From Sphingobacterium detergens (lineage in GTDB: Bacteria; Bacteroidota; Bacteroidia; Sphingobacteriales; Sphingobacteriaceae), in contig NZ_RAPY01000004.1 of NCBI RefSeq assembly GCF_003610355.1, positions 1-64,000 of the forward strand: a DNA stretch of 64,000 bases, in the 5' to 3' direction. Under the pieces are notes generated by a model. That model did no database searches and was not told the DNA's origin. It worked only from the letters and a program-made list of their open reading frames with translations. Numbering within the stretch: position 1 is the stretch's first letter; each line of letters begins with the position of its first letter. A program made the translations under genes and the position numbers. Positions 16,298 to 25,864 of the stretch are shown here, one piece after another.

Positions 16298-17484
16298 TGA
16301 AAACTACCCTAGAAATTGCCATTCTTATCAAGAAGCAGATTGAAGGGATCATCACTTCCGAAGAAACCAAGGAGCTTAGAAAGTGGGCCCAAGAGGATCC
16401 CGAGAATGAACTGTTTTTGAAAGAAGTGTTATCCAACGATAACGTATTTGACGATGTGTTGGCATACATGGAGTTCAGGCAACAGCTTGGAGATACCTGG
16501 ATATCGAATTTTAAACAAAATACTTCGGAGAAAATACTTCGAGGACAAAAGAAGGAAAACAAAGGATTTCGTTTGCGATGGATTGGGTATGCAGCAGCCA
16601 TCCTAATAGCATTTCTTGCTTATCAATTCTTTTATGTCAATGACAGAACCTCCCCATCCGAACAATTTGATCTAGCGAAAGTTGAGCCAGGTACAAACAA
16701 AGCTGAATTGACCCTGTCCGATGGTCATAAAATAAGTTTGAGAGCGGATAAAGACGGAATAAGTGGAGACCAACACTTAACCTATAGCGATGGTACGCCC
16801 CTTTTTTCGCTAGATAAAGAGAAGTTGTCGAAAATGACAGCCAATATTGTTGTACCCTGTGGTGGAAAATACCAAGTCACTCTTCCTGATGGGACAAAAG
16901 TTTGGTTGAATTCGTCTTCAAAATTGACCTATCCTTTAGTTTTTCAGGAAGATAAGCGAGTTGTTCGTTTGGAAGGTGAAGCCTATTTTGAGGTGGATCG
17001 GATAATCAGAAATGGGGAAAAGAAAAAATTTATTGTTCAAACCCAAGATCAAAATATTGAGGTCACCGGAACAGAATTTAATGTCTCTGCTTATGACGAT
17101 GACAAGAGAACCGTTACTACCTTGGTCAACGGAGCCATAACTATTTTATCCGGTAACCGTCGTATGGCCATGCGTCCAAATGAACAAGCGACATTGTCGG
17201 AAAAAGGAATTGTCAAAAAGAATGTCGATGTACAGCATTTTATCGCTTGGAAAAATGATAAGTTTTTGTTTTATGAAACCGGATTGACAGACGTGATGCG
17301 AGCGATAAGTAGATGGTATAACATAGAGGTCATTTTTCCGGAACAGGTACCTTCTACCTTTCTTTATGGTGAAATTGGACGGGATAAAAAACTTGTAGAG
17401 GTACTTCGATTGCTGGAGAAAAGCGGTGTCAAGTTTAAAGCGGAATTGAAGGGTAGTCACCCTAAACTAATCATTTTGCCATAG
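16297..17484 (+). CDS. fecR: FecR family anti-sigma factor
   Basis: A 395-residue inner-membrane anti-sigma regulator. The cytoplasmic sigma-binding part is at residues 1-90, with one membrane helix at about 95-113. The periplasmic FecR domain runs about 175-300 (VPCGGKYQVTLPDGTKVWLNSSSKLTYP, then LEGEAYFEV, TGTEFNV). A C-terminal DUF4974-like domain (about 320-392) is where the receptor's STN domain is thought to dock. It should hold an ECF sigma factor inactive until the SusC receptor signals substrate. The partner sigma is not upstream; the likely one is at 24024. Confidence 0.93.
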   Translation: MKTTLEIAILIKKQIEGIITSEETKELRKWAQEDPENELFLKEVLSNDNVFDDVLAYMEFRQQLGDTWISNFKQNTSEKILRGQKKENKGFRLRWIGYAAAILIAFLAYQFFYVNDRTSPSEQFDLAKVEPGTNKAELTLSDGHKISLRADKDGISGDQHLTYSDGTPLFSLDKEKLSKMTANIVVPCGGKYQVTLPDGTKVWLNSSSKLTYPLVFQEDKRVVRLEGEAYFEVDRIIRNGEKKKFIVQTQDQNIEVTGTEFNVSAYDDDKRTVTTLVNGAITILSGNRRMAMRPNEQATLSEKGIVKKNVDVQHFIAWKNDKFLFYETGLTDVMRAISRWYNIEVIFPEQVPSTFLYGEIGRDKKLVEVLRLLEKSGVKFKAELKGSHPKLIILP

Positions 17485-17513
17485 TAAACAATAATTAACC
17501 AAATACATAAATC

Positions 17514-17549
17514 ATGATGAAAGGTATAAGAAAACCATATCCAACTTAA
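17514..17549 (+). CDS. Possible 11-residue leader peptide ahead of susC
   Basis: ATG ATG at 17514 opens an 11-codon frame (MMKGIRKPYPT) that stops with TAA at 17547-17549, 29 bp after fecR. The A-rich sequence before it resembles Bacteroidota translation start leaders. Its last codons contain ATATCCAA, the first of several complementary segments in the following structure. Whether it is translated is unknown. Confidence 0.4.
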   Translation: MMKGIRKPYPT

Positions 17550-17616
17550 TTGGATCAATATCCAAAAAAAAACCGAACAGATGTCCCTCAACACTGTCCG
17601 GCCATTTTTTGGATAT
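17537..17616 (+). promoter_or_regulatory. Attenuator-like alternative hairpins before susC
   Basis: Segment 1 (ATCCAA, 17539-17544), segment 2 (TTGGAT, 17550-17555), segment 3 (ATATCCAAAAAA, 17558-17569) and segment 4 (TTTTTTGGATAT, 17605-17616) can form mutually exclusive pairs 1:2, 2:3 and 3:4. Inside 3:4 lies a GC-rich stem, CCGaACAG/CTGTcCGG (17573-17580 with 17594-17601), followed by CCATTTTTT, like an intrinsic terminator. Segment 1 lies in the leader ORF and segment 2 begins just after its stop codon. Confidence 0.5.
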
Positions 17617-17681
17617 ACAAATCAGAGCACTTAGATAAAATTGAACCCTTTAATAATTTGTAACCCTAATTGTACAAAAAT

Positions 17682-20600
17682 ATGATTTTTATACAAAAAA
17701 ATGACTATGGCAACCTTGTTGTCAGACCTAAACTTAAAAGATGGGTATTAAAAATGAAATTAACCATTCTATTTACAGTTCTGAGTATCCTCAAGCTTTC
17801 TGCAACAGGTTTTGCGCAGAACGTTTCACTTAAGGCCATAAATTCTCCACTGATTGAGGTGATGCAGAATCTTCAGAAGCAAAGTGGCCTACCTTTCCTT
17901 TTAAATGGAAAGGATATTGCAAATACTAAGATCAATGCAGATCTTAAAAATGTTAGTTTAGAAAAAGCATTGAACATTATCTTCTTCAATAAATCGATCA
18001 GCTGGGAGGTCAGTGATGGTACTATCGTGTTGCAACGATCGGAGAAACTTGATTCAGGCATTTCTGTTCGTAAAACAGAAAACATTCAACAAAGTCGTAC
18101 TATTCAAGGTAAGGTAACCGATGAACGTGGAAATCCGCTGGTGGGTGTTTCTGTACGCGTTAAAGGTACTAATACAGGAGTTGCGACAAATAATGAAGGT
18201 AACTATTCGATAGCCGTTTCGGGATCAAAACTAATCTTGCAATTTTCTATTGTTGGCTTTTTCGGACAGGAGGTACAAGTCACAGATCAACAGTCTGTCA
18301 ATGTAATCATGAAGGAAACTTTTGACGATCTGGAAGAAGTCGTGGTCATAGGATATGGTACGCAGAAAAAGAAGTTAAGCACTGGAGCGACTGTGCAGGT
18401 TAAAGGTGAAGACTTGGAAAAATTAAGCACACCGTCTATTTTGGAAGCGCTACAGAGCCAATCTCCGGGTGTTCAGATTACGCAAAACTCGGGAATGCCA
18501 GGTGAAAGTTTTAAAGTGACTATTCGGGGTTTAGGGACCATTAACAATTCCTCACCCTTGTATGTTATAGACGGAATTGCTGGCGGCGATATCAACTTAT
18601 TGAATCCTTCAGATATAGAGAGCATCGATATTCTAAAAGATGCAGCTTCTGCTGCTATCTATGGCTCAAGAGCGGCAAATGGTGTGGTTTTAATTACTAC
18701 TAAACAGGGTAAGGTAGGTAAAATGATGTTTAATTTGGATAGTTATACCGGATTCCAAAACATTTATAGAAAGCCATCACTCTTGAACGCTAAAGAGTAC
18801 ATGCTGATACAAGATGAGCGAAGGTTTAATGAAAGTGGTTCGGGTTTCGACTGGGCAAATCTGATTCCGAAGCAATATCAGCAGATCATGGACGGGAAAT
18901 GGAATGGTACAAACTGGCTGGAGGAAATTGAAAACAAAAACGCCCTATTGCATAATACTTCATTGAATTTAACAGGTGGAAATGAGCAATCTAAATTTTC
19001 GTTGGGTTATTCCATCACGAAACGCGACGGTGTATTGGGCAAACCTGTCGAACCTCATCTCGAGCGTCATACTTTTCGTCTTAATTCGGACCATATTTTC
19101 CTGAAAAATGATCGGTTCAATGTGATCAAGTTCGGGGAGAACGTGAATTACTCCTTCAATAAAAAATCAGGTATCGGTATCGGTAATATCTATTGGAACG
19201 ATGTTCATAATATGCTGGTCGGTAATCCACTATTGCCAGTTTATAATGAAAACGGTGGATATTATGATTTTAACAGCAAAGTCGCGGATAAATGGGCTTT
19301 TGATGCCGCTACATTAAATCCGGTTGCGGACATGTTCTACCGTCGCGGGCATAATCTCAGTAAATCACATGCACTATCTGCCAATGCCTATTTAGAAATC
19401 CAACCAATTGAGGGGCTTATTTTTAAAACTAATTTTGGGTACCGATTAAATGCATCATCCTACAGGTCTTATGTTCCTGTTTTCAAATTATCTACTACCT
19501 CAGAGAATCCAACAGATGATATCAATCAGAATCAAAGTATGGGACACAACTGGGTCTGGGAAAATACCCTGAGCTATAAACTGAACTATCGGAATAACCA
19601 TCAGCTTGATGTTGTTCTTGGACAGACGCTGGAGAAATGGGGGATGGGCGAGACTGTTGGAGCCCAATCTTCCAACTCGATTTTTCCTGGCCAATGGGAT
19701 AAGGCCTGGGTCGGCAATGGGCAATTGCTCGAAGGCTTTCCTGTGTCAGGAAATGCTTGGGGACAAGGTTCATTGGCCTCTTTTTTTGGACGGGCAAATT
19801 ACAATTTTAAAGAGACTTATATGGCCTCATTCACAATGCGTGCGGATGGCTCTTCAAACTTTGCGAAAGGTAAACGTTGGGGCTACTTTCCCTCGGCATC
19901 TTTGGGATGGGTCATGACCAATGAAGAATTCTTAAAAAATCAGGATAGCTGGTTGAATTTTTTGAAAATCAGAGGTAGTTGGGGACAGAATGGAAATGCC
20001 AGTATCCCCAATTTTCAATATTTATCAACGATAGCCATTGATAATTTCGGCGGTTATTATTTCGGGAATAACAAAAATACATTAATCAAGGGAGCATATC
20101 CCGACATTCTACCCAATCCTGATGTAACCTGGGAAACTTCGGAACAGTTGAATCTGGGGTTTGATTCCCGTTTTGTGAACAATCGTTTAGCGATTGTATT
20201 CGATTGGTACAAAAAATCTACCATAGACTGGCTTATCAGGGCGCCTATATTGGCATCCTATGGTACAGGGGCACCGTTTATTAATGGTGGTGATGTGAAT
20301 AATACAGGGGTTGAATTGGGAATCAATTGGAATGACCAAAAAGGAGATTTTCGCTATGGTATAGGTATTAATGGTGCATATAATAAAAATAAAGTCGTAC
20401 GAATCGCAAATAGGGAGGGAATTATTCATGGGCGACCAGATGTTTTAAGTCAAGGGACATTGCCGATGTACCGTGCCCAAGTAGGTTTTCCTATAGGTTA
20501 TTTTTATGGCTATCAAACAGAAGGGGTTTTTCAGAATCAAGCACAGATTGACGCGTTGCGAAACAGTGGACGTGGTGTCTTATCCAATGCACAGCCCGGA

Positions 20601-21167
20601 GATCTGATCTTCGCAGACATGAATGGTGATGGTGCGATTACCGACGATGATAAGGTGATGATTGGTAACCCGCATCCAAAATTCACTGGTGGATTGAACT
20701 TGACTTTTGGTTATAAGGGACTCGATCTGGCAGTTACAGCCATTGGATCATTCGGACATCAAATTGCGAAATCTTACCGTTCTTTTTCAGATTCTCCATT
20801 GCAGAACTATACGACTGAAGTATTTCAGCGCTGGCATGGCGAAGGAACATCAAATCGGTACCCGAGATTGACAGCGGGATCACATAGCAATTTTCAGAAT
20901 ATCTCAGATATCTATATTGAAAATGGTGACTTTGTGAAGCTGCAGAATATCACCATGGGATATAACTTTAAGAGCCTTTGGAAAAAGGCTCCATTTAGCC
21001 AGGCGCGAATTTATGCTACAGTGCAGAACCTGGTCACATTCACCAATTACAGTGGTATGGATCCAGAAATTGGGTATGGAGATACAGAGAGCTGGGTGTC
21101 AGGTATTGATGTAGGCTTCTATCCGCAGCCACGTACAATACTTCTTGGTCTTAACCTTAAATTTTAG
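17682..21167 (+). CDS. SusC/RagA family TonB-dependent receptor with STN signalling domain
   Basis: A 1161-residue outer-membrane active transporter. From the ATG at 17682 it has a charged extension, then a signal peptide (MKLTILFTVLS to ATGFAQ, ending near residue 46). An STN domain (about 47-120) follows, then a carboxypeptidase-regulatory-like domain (about 140-215), a TonB-box-like EEVVVIGYG, a plug (about 235-345) and a 22-strand barrel. The STN domain and the FecR gene in front indicate trans-envelope signalling. A further in-frame ATG at 17754 would start at the signal peptide proper; the extension is common in this receptor class. The substrate cannot be read from sequence; there is no glycosidase or protease in the locus. 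Confidence 0.93.
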   Translation: MIFIQKNDYGNLVVRPKLKRWVLKMKLTILFTVLSILKLSATGFAQNVSLKAINSPLIEVMQNLQKQSGLPFLLNGKDIANTKINADLKNVSLEKALNIIFFNKSISWEVSDGTIVLQRSEKLDSGISVRKTENIQQSRTIQGKVTDERGNPLVGVSVRVKGTNTGVATNNEGNYSIAVSGSKLILQFSIVGFFGQEVQVTDQQSVNVIMKETFDDLEEVVVIGYGTQKKKLSTGATVQVKGEDLEKLSTPSILEALQSQSPGVQITQNSGMPGESFKVTIRGLGTINNSSPLYVIDGIAGGDINLLNPSDIESIDILKDAASAAIYGSRAANGVVLITTKQGKVGKMMFNLDSYTGFQNIYRKPSLLNAKEYMLIQDERRFNESGSGFDWANLIPKQYQQIMDGKWNGTNWLEEIENKNALLHNTSLNLTGGNEQSKFSLGYSITKRDGVLGKPVEPHLERHTFRLNSDHIFLKNDRFNVIKFGENVNYSFNKKSGIGIGNIYWNDVHNMLVGNPLLPVYNENGGYYDFNSKVADKWAFDAATLNPVADMFYRRGHNLSKSHALSANAYLEIQPIEGLIFKTNFGYRLNASSYRSYVPVFKLSTTSENPTDDINQNQSMGHNWVWENTLSYKLNYRNNHQLDVVLGQTLEKWGMGETVGAQSSNSIFPGQWDKAWVGNGQLLEGFPVSGNAWGQGSLASFFGRANYNFKETYMASFTMRADGSSNFAKGKRWGYFPSASLGWVMTNEEFLKNQDSWLNFLKIRGSWGQNGNASIPNFQYLSTIAIDNFGGYYFGNNKNTLIKGAYPDILPNPDVTWETSEQLNLGFDSRFVNNRLAIVFDWYKKSTIDWLIRAPILASYGTGAPFINGGDVNNTGVELGINWNDQKGDFRYGIGINGAYNKNKVVRIANREGIIHGRPDVLSQGTLPMYRAQVGFPIGYFYGYQTEGVFQNQAQIDALRNSGRGVLSNAQPGDLIFADMNGDGAITDDDKVMIGNPHPKFTGGLNLTFGYKGLDLAVTAIGSFGHQIAKSYRSFSDSPLQNYTTEVFQRWHGEGTSNRYPRLTAGSHSNFQNISDIYIENGDFVKLQNITMGYNFKSLWKKAPFSQARIYATVQNLVTFTNYSGMDPEIGYGDTESWVSGIDVGFYPQPRTILLGLNLKF

Positions 21168-21179
21168 TTCTAGTTAGAT

Positions 21180-22874
21180 ATGAAAAAGACAATATTAATA
21201 TGCTTGTTTGCCGGAATGCTTTCGTCCTGTGGGAAATTTTTGGATTCAGAAAGCCTTGATAAAAAGAATACAGACAACTTTCCGGTAACAGTGGCGGATG
21301 CCGATATCATGTTGGCCGGAATCTATAATGGATTGAGTAGGGGAGTAAGCAGTGTCGAAAGTTCCCATTTTTATATGTCCGAATTAGCTTCGGATGACCG
21401 TTTTGGCGGTGGAGGGGCAGATAACCGGGATATGCAGGGACTGGATCACCTCATGAATACTGCCCCCGATTATTTCTTGCCATTTTGGACTGCACGCTAC
21501 GCTGGAATTTACCGAGCGAATACAGCTATTGAAACACTGCATAAGGTCACAGGTTGGGCAAATGATGCACAAAGGGATCAATTGCTCGGCGAGGTTTATT
21601 TTTTAAGAGCTTTATTTTATTTCGAACTTTCACAGATGTTTGGTGAAGTACCCTTGCTCTTAAGTTCTGTGGTGGCTAATGTCCCCCGAAATCCAGCAGA
21701 TCAGACCTACGCACAGATTGCTAGTGATTTGATAAAGGCAATTGAGCTTATGCCCACAACCAAATATAATATGGTAATCTCTGGTCATGCCTCAAAATGG
21801 GCAGCGCAAGCATTGCTTGCCCGTGTATATCTGTTTTATACAGGATACTATAAGAAAACAGATTTGCCATTGGCTGCCGGTGGTACTGTGGGAAAAGCAC
21901 AAGTGATTCAATTGCTTGAAAATTGTATTCAAAACAGTGGACACGATTTGGTAGGCGATTTTAGAAACTTATGGCCGTACACCAATAAGGAAACAGCGAG
22001 AGATTATAAGTACGTACAAGATAATAAACTGGCCTGGGTCGGGGATGGAAATATAGAAACAGTATTTGCGATTAAATTTGGAACTGTAGTGGATTGGGGG
22101 GATGAATATCAACAGGGCTATTCGAACCAATATAATCTTCATTTTGGACTTCGTACCGGTAATGGCTCGGAGAGTACTTTTCCGTTTGGGCAGGGATGGG
22201 GTGCTGGTCCTGTCAATAGTGAATTATGGAAAGATTGGGCACAGGCAGAACCCACTGACATGCGTAGATTGGCTTCTATCATTAATGTAGAGACTGATCT
22301 GGAAGATTATACCTATGGGGCTGATAATCAAATGGAAGAAACTGGCCTGTGGCAGAAAAAATATATTGCGGTATCTGCTTATGATGACAAGAAAAATTTT
22401 GTACCATCTTATGCTATCCTTTTAGATAAAGCTTTGGCGGAATATCAATTGGCCCATACCCAAGATTTGGTCATGATCCGCTTTTCAGATGTATTGCTCA
22501 TGCATGCGGAGTTAAAAGGAGATGCGACGAATTTAAATCGGGTACGACGAAGAGCGGGGTTAAAGGATGTTTCATATTCTTTAGCGGCATTGAAACGTGA
22601 AAGAAGATGGGAACTAGCTTTTGAAGGTGTACGTTATTTTGACTTGATGCGCTGGCATGATGCTGCTGCGGATTTGGCGAAGCAAGAAGGGGTACTGATT
22701 AAGAATAAAGGGGTCGATGTACCAATGAAGGCTTTTGGTGGTGGTTATAGAGCTCGTTACGAGGAAACTGGAGGGTTCTGGCCGATACCTGTTTCACAGA
22801 TTACACTTTCGGACGGGGTCTTGACACAGAATAAAGGTTGGGGGACAGCTGCGGCTGAATTTACAGGATGGTAA
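21180..22874 (+). CDS. SusD/RagB family outer-membrane lipoprotein
   Basis: A 564-residue surface lipoprotein with a lipobox ending at C17 (MLSSC). It shows the SusD pattern: an N-terminal TPR-like helical core (ANTAIETLHKV, QLLGEVYFLRALFYFEL, KWAAQALLARVYLFYTGYY) and the C-terminal family signature RERRWELAFEGVRYFDLMRW. SusD forms the lid over the SusC barrel and captures substrate. It begins 12 bp after susC. The internal DVLLMHAELKGDATNLNRVRRRAG segment is family-typical. Confidence 0.95.
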   Translation: MKKTILICLFAGMLSSCGKFLDSESLDKKNTDNFPVTVADADIMLAGIYNGLSRGVSSVESSHFYMSELASDDRFGGGGADNRDMQGLDHLMNTAPDYFLPFWTARYAGIYRANTAIETLHKVTGWANDAQRDQLLGEVYFLRALFYFELSQMFGEVPLLLSSVVANVPRNPADQTYAQIASDLIKAIELMPTTKYNMVISGHASKWAAQALLARVYLFYTGYYKKTDLPLAAGGTVGKAQVIQLLENCIQNSGHDLVGDFRNLWPYTNKETARDYKYVQDNKLAWVGDGNIETVFAIKFGTVVDWGDEYQQGYSNQYNLHFGLRTGNGSESTFPFGQGWGAGPVNSELWKDWAQAEPTDMRRLASIINVETDLEDYTYGADNQMEETGLWQKKYIAVSAYDDKKNFVPSYAILLDKALAEYQLAHTQDLVMIRFSDVLLMHAELKGDATNLNRVRRRAGLKDVSYSLAALKRERRWELAFEGVRYFDLMRWHDAAADLAKQEGVLIKNKGVDVPMKAFGGGYRARYEETGGFWPIPVSQITLSDGVLTQNKGWGTAAAEFTGW

Positions 22875-22892
22875 ATCTTAACATATTGAACT

Positions 22893-23729
22893 ATGAATAA
22901 TCTTATAAAATATATTTTTCTGGTATGCGTGCTATCGTTCACTATTTCTTGTGAGCCTATTGAAAAGCGCCTTGAGATGGGACCTGCAATCACGGCGGAC
23001 CAATTGGATATTACCGCTATTCCTTTAATGGTCAACGGGAAGAGAAGCAATAAAGTCATTCTAGACAATAAAAGTCCAGTACTATCCTTATGGAACTATG
23101 GCTCGGGAAGATCTACACGCAAATCAGATACCGTTTTGATGGTTGCTACAGGAGAGCGAACTATTCGATTCGTAGGTCTCAATCCCGATGGTACCAAGAT
23201 TCAAAAGAATTTGACGGTCCGGGTTGATGAACTAACCTTTCCTGTTCCACCCGAGTGGGCAATGTTAACCGGAGGAAGCAAAAGAACATGGAAATGGGAT
23301 GAAACAAAACCAGCTGTATGGGGTAATGGCGGGTATATAGGGAATTTTGGACCGGCATGGTGGACGTTAAAAGAAGGAGAGATGGATGAACAGGAAGCAG
23401 GGGCCGGTATCGGAGCTAAGATGGAACTCAATTTGGATGATGCCATTTTTACAAAGGTTAGGTCAAATGGTTCAAAAGAAGTAGGGGTATTTAGTTTTGA
23501 TATGAACCAGAAAACAAAGGATGGTGATGGAAAAATATGGGGACACGGAAAATTTCGAACCAGTGGAGCAGCCATTCTTGTTGGGAAGTCTCCAGATGAA
23601 GGGGGGAAAGCTGTTTACGAATTCGATATTATCGTTCTGAATGATAAGGAATTGGTCTTGGCTTATGCCCCTCCCGGAACTGAGGCATGGGGGACCGCTT
23701 ACTTTTGGGCCTTTAGGGCAATTGATTAG
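22893..23729 (+). CDS. Secreted lipoprotein of the SusCD locus (SusE-like position)
   Basis: A 278-residue lipoprotein with a lipobox ending at C20 (FTISC). An Ig/PKD-like beta region lies at about 30-115. A Trp- and Gly-rich beta domain follows (about 120-278: WAMLTGGSKRTWKWDETKPAVWGNGGYIG and AWGTAYFWAF). The position directly after susD and the surface-lipoprotein signal suggest a ligand-binding protein like SusE/SusF, though no sequence similarity to those was recognised. It is 18 bp after susD and the last gene before the terminator at 23803. Confidence 0.75.
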   Translation: MNNLIKYIFLVCVLSFTISCEPIEKRLEMGPAITADQLDITAIPLMVNGKRSNKVILDNKSPVLSLWNYGSGRSTRKSDTVLMVATGERTIRFVGLNPDGTKIQKNLTVRVDELTFPVPPEWAMLTGGSKRTWKWDETKPAVWGNGGYIGNFGPAWWTLKEGEMDEQEAGAGIGAKMELNLDDAIFTKVRSNGSKEVGVFSFDMNQKTKDGDGKIWGHGKFRTSGAAILVGKSPDEGGKAVYEFDIIVLNDKELVLAYAPPGTEAWGTAYFWAFRAID

Positions 23730-23802
23730 TAACGTATATCATAAGGATGACTAGCTGAAAAGTTAGTTCATATTCAATAAGGTCAAATTTTAAACAACAG
23801 GA

Positions 23803-23850
23803 ACGAAGCAATCTGTAATTTATCATTATCAGATTGCTTCGTGCTTTTAT
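23803..23850 (+). terminator. Intrinsic terminator closing the fecR-susCD operon
   Basis: A perfect 13-bp stem, ACGAAGCAATCTG with CAGATTGCTTCGT (23803-23815 with 23830-23842), is followed by GCTTTTATT. It separates the lipoprotein gene from the sigma factor gene. Confidence 0.8.
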
Positions 23851-24023
23851 TGGTAATCGAAATAACAATTTAATTAAGGAGCCTTTTTATTTTACAATTG
23901 CAGTCTTTATATAATATCTTAACGAATGATTTTTTTTAAAAATTGAACAAAATTCTTTCAACTTAGGCAATTATGTGTTAAATTTATATTGACCAGTTAT
24001 GAGAGGTGGAATCCAAATTATTT

Positions 24024-24608
24024 ATGAAAAAGCTAGATCAACATGTATTGGATTTGCAAGACGGTAAAGAAGCTGCATTAGCATCCCTTATTGATGAGTT
24101 TAGTGAGAAACTGCTTTTTTTTGCCTATAAAATTATAAAAAACAAAAATATTGCGGAGGAAATTATTTCGGATTCATTTATTAAGTTATGGGAACGTAGA
24201 GGCAATTTTAGTTCTATTGAATGTATTAAATCCTTTTTGTTCTTAGTGACCAAAAATGCTTGTTTAGATGCCTTAAAACAAAGTAGATCCAAATTTGAGC
24301 ATAGCGAATCTTTTTTGATGGATCTTAAGACGGATACGCAGGATGTTTTAACGAAAATCATTTATTATGAGCTTATTGATCTAATTGCCAAAGAGATCGA
24401 AAAATTTCCCAAAAAGCAGGCTCAGATCATACAGTTATCTTTGATAGAAGGTCGATCTACAGAAGAGATTTGTGAAGAGTTGGAGACGACTCCGAGTACA
24501 GTTTATTTTGCCCGATCAAAAGCTATTTCAACCTTAAAGCAAGTGTTCAAACAGAAGAATATTTCATATTATCAAGTTAGCTTTTTGCTTTCCATGCTCT
24601 GGCCCTAA
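24024..24608 (+). CDS. ECF-type RNA polymerase sigma factor
   Basis: A 194-residue sigma-70 family protein. Region 2 is at about 25-95 (AEEIISDSFIKLWERRGNF, IKSFLFLVTKNACLDALKQSRS). Region 4 is at about 120-180 (PKKQAQIIQLSLIEGRSTEEICEELETTPSTVYFARSKAISTLK). ATG 24024 is preferred; an in-frame GTG at 24006 would add six residues. It is the natural partner for the FecR protein, but here it lies downstream of the whole operon, beyond a terminator and about 300 bp of AT-rich DNA. It therefore has its own promoter. The C terminus (YYQVSFLLSMLWP) is unusually hydrophobic for a soluble sigma. Confidence 0.88.
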   Translation: MKKLDQHVLDLQDGKEAALASLIDEFSEKLLFFAYKIIKNKNIAEEIISDSFIKLWERRGNFSSIECIKSFLFLVTKNACLDALKQSRSKFEHSESFLMDLKTDTQDVLTKIIYYELIDLIAKEIEKFPKKQAQIIQLSLIEGRSTEEICEELETTPSTVYFARSKAISTLKQVFKQKNISYYQVSFLLSMLWP

Positions 24609-24697
24609 TAGATCGTGTTTTCTAAAAATGAGGAGATTTTTGGATATTTCAATTTTGAAGCTCGTATTGGTTTGATTTGTTGAAAGGAGAAGGTAAT

Positions 24698-24730
24698 AAA
24701 AAAAGGTGCATCATCTAATGCACCTTTTTC
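24698..24730. terminator. Bidirectional terminator
   Basis: GGTGCAT (24705-24711) pairs with ATGCACC (24718-24724). The stem is flanked by an A tract and TTTTT. It serves the sigma gene (plus) and the kinase gene (minus). Confidence 0.8.
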
Positions 24731-24759
24731 TTAAATATGTTAAAGATTATTTTCCTCTT

Positions 24760-25623
24760 CTATTTAGCAGTTGCTGCTGCTCTATCGATGTGAAATTGTA
24801 CTAGGTCATCAATAGGAGAACGCAAAATTTTACCTACTTTCATGCCATATTGTTCAGCTTTTTCAGCTAATACATTTCTGAAATTGTAGCCTACTGAACC
24901 AATGCAATTAAAAGTATAACTTTGATAATTAGGATATTTACTTACTAAATTTCTGAAGAAAGCTTCAAATGCTTCATCTACAATATTACGTGTATATTCG
25001 ATATTTACATTATTGTCATATACGAATTTACTGAAACTTGCACAGAAACGGTTTGGCATAGGTTTGGTATACACCGCGTCCATGATTTCATCTTTCGTCA
25101 TTTTATACGTGTTCCAAAACACTTCCTTTACATCTTTAGGCATTAAATTACGAACATAGTCTGCAAGTAATTTTTTACCAATGTAACTACCCGATCCCTC
25201 GTCACCTAAAATGTAAGCTCCGGAATCAATATTTAATGTAATTTCTTTGCCGTCATAGAGACAAGAATTTGTTCCTGTACCCAAGATCGCAGCAAATCCA
25301 GCTTCGGATCCCAGTAGTGCTCTTGCTGCAGCAAGTAGATCGTGTCCCACTTCCACTTTCGCTGTAGTAAATACATGTTTTAGTGCATCAACTACGATCT
25401 GTGCCTTCTCTTTATTATGGACCCCTGCACCATAATAATTTACTTCCGCGATTTTTTCAAAAGGTAAATCCTGCGGTAATCCTTTTTTTAGGGAGTTTAC
25501 AATGTATTCACTGTCAACAAAATACGGGTTATACCCTTCTGTGTTGAAGTAGATTTTTTTATTTGAATCGTCTAACAAACACCAGTTTGTTTTTGTTGAT
25601 CCCCCGTCAGCAATGATTATCAT
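24760..25623 (-). CDS. BadF/BadG/BcrA/BcrD-type ATPase, probable N-acetylglucosamine kinase
   Basis: A 287-residue ASKHA-fold kinase. The phosphate-1 motif ADGGSTKTNW is at residues 5-14. Phosphate-2 and adenosine motifs are seen in ILGTGTNSCLYDG and GDEGSGSYIG. This short version matches the N-acetylglucosamine kinase family of Bacteroidota, which makes GlcNAc-6-phosphate in the cytoplasm. A sugar permease gene lies upstream on the same strand but beyond a terminator. The substrate is inferred from family and context, not proven. Confidence 0.8.
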   Translation of the reverse strand: MIIIADGGSTKTNWCLLDDSNKKIYFNTEGYNPYFVDSEYIVNSLKKGLPQDLPFEKIAEVNYYGAGVHNKEKAQIVVDALKHVFTTAKVEVGHDLLAAARALLGSEAGFAAILGTGTNSCLYDGKEITLNIDSGAYILGDEGSGSYIGKKLLADYVRNLMPKDVKEVFWNTYKMTKDEIMDAVYTKPMPNRFCASFSKFVYDNNVNIEYTRNIVDEAFEAFFRNLVSKYPNYQSYTFNCIGSVGYNFRNVLAEKAEQYGMKVGKILRSPIDDLVQFHIDRAAATAK

Positions 25624-25771
25624 TATTGAGTAGTTTTAATTGTGTTTATCGTTATAAAATGAGTAATCAATTCATTAATCAATTCCCCGAAAATACATTT
25701 TTTAATTTTAAATATCATAATTTATCCGAGTATTTTTGAAAAAATAAATTTTATGAATTTGCTCATAATAT

Positions 25772-25810
25772 AAAAAAACTGGCTTAACAGTGTTGTTAAG
25801 CCAGTTTTTA
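25772..25810. terminator. Bidirectional terminator between permease and kinase genes
   Basis: ACTGGCTTAAC (25778-25788) pairs with GTTAAGCCAGT (25795-25805), with A7 before and T5 after. On the minus strand it ends transcription from the permease gene, so permease and kinase are separate units. Confidence 0.85.
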
Positions 25811-25864
25811 GGTGCTGTAATAAAATTGATTAAATAGTGTACTATTTACAATTAGTTGATGCTT

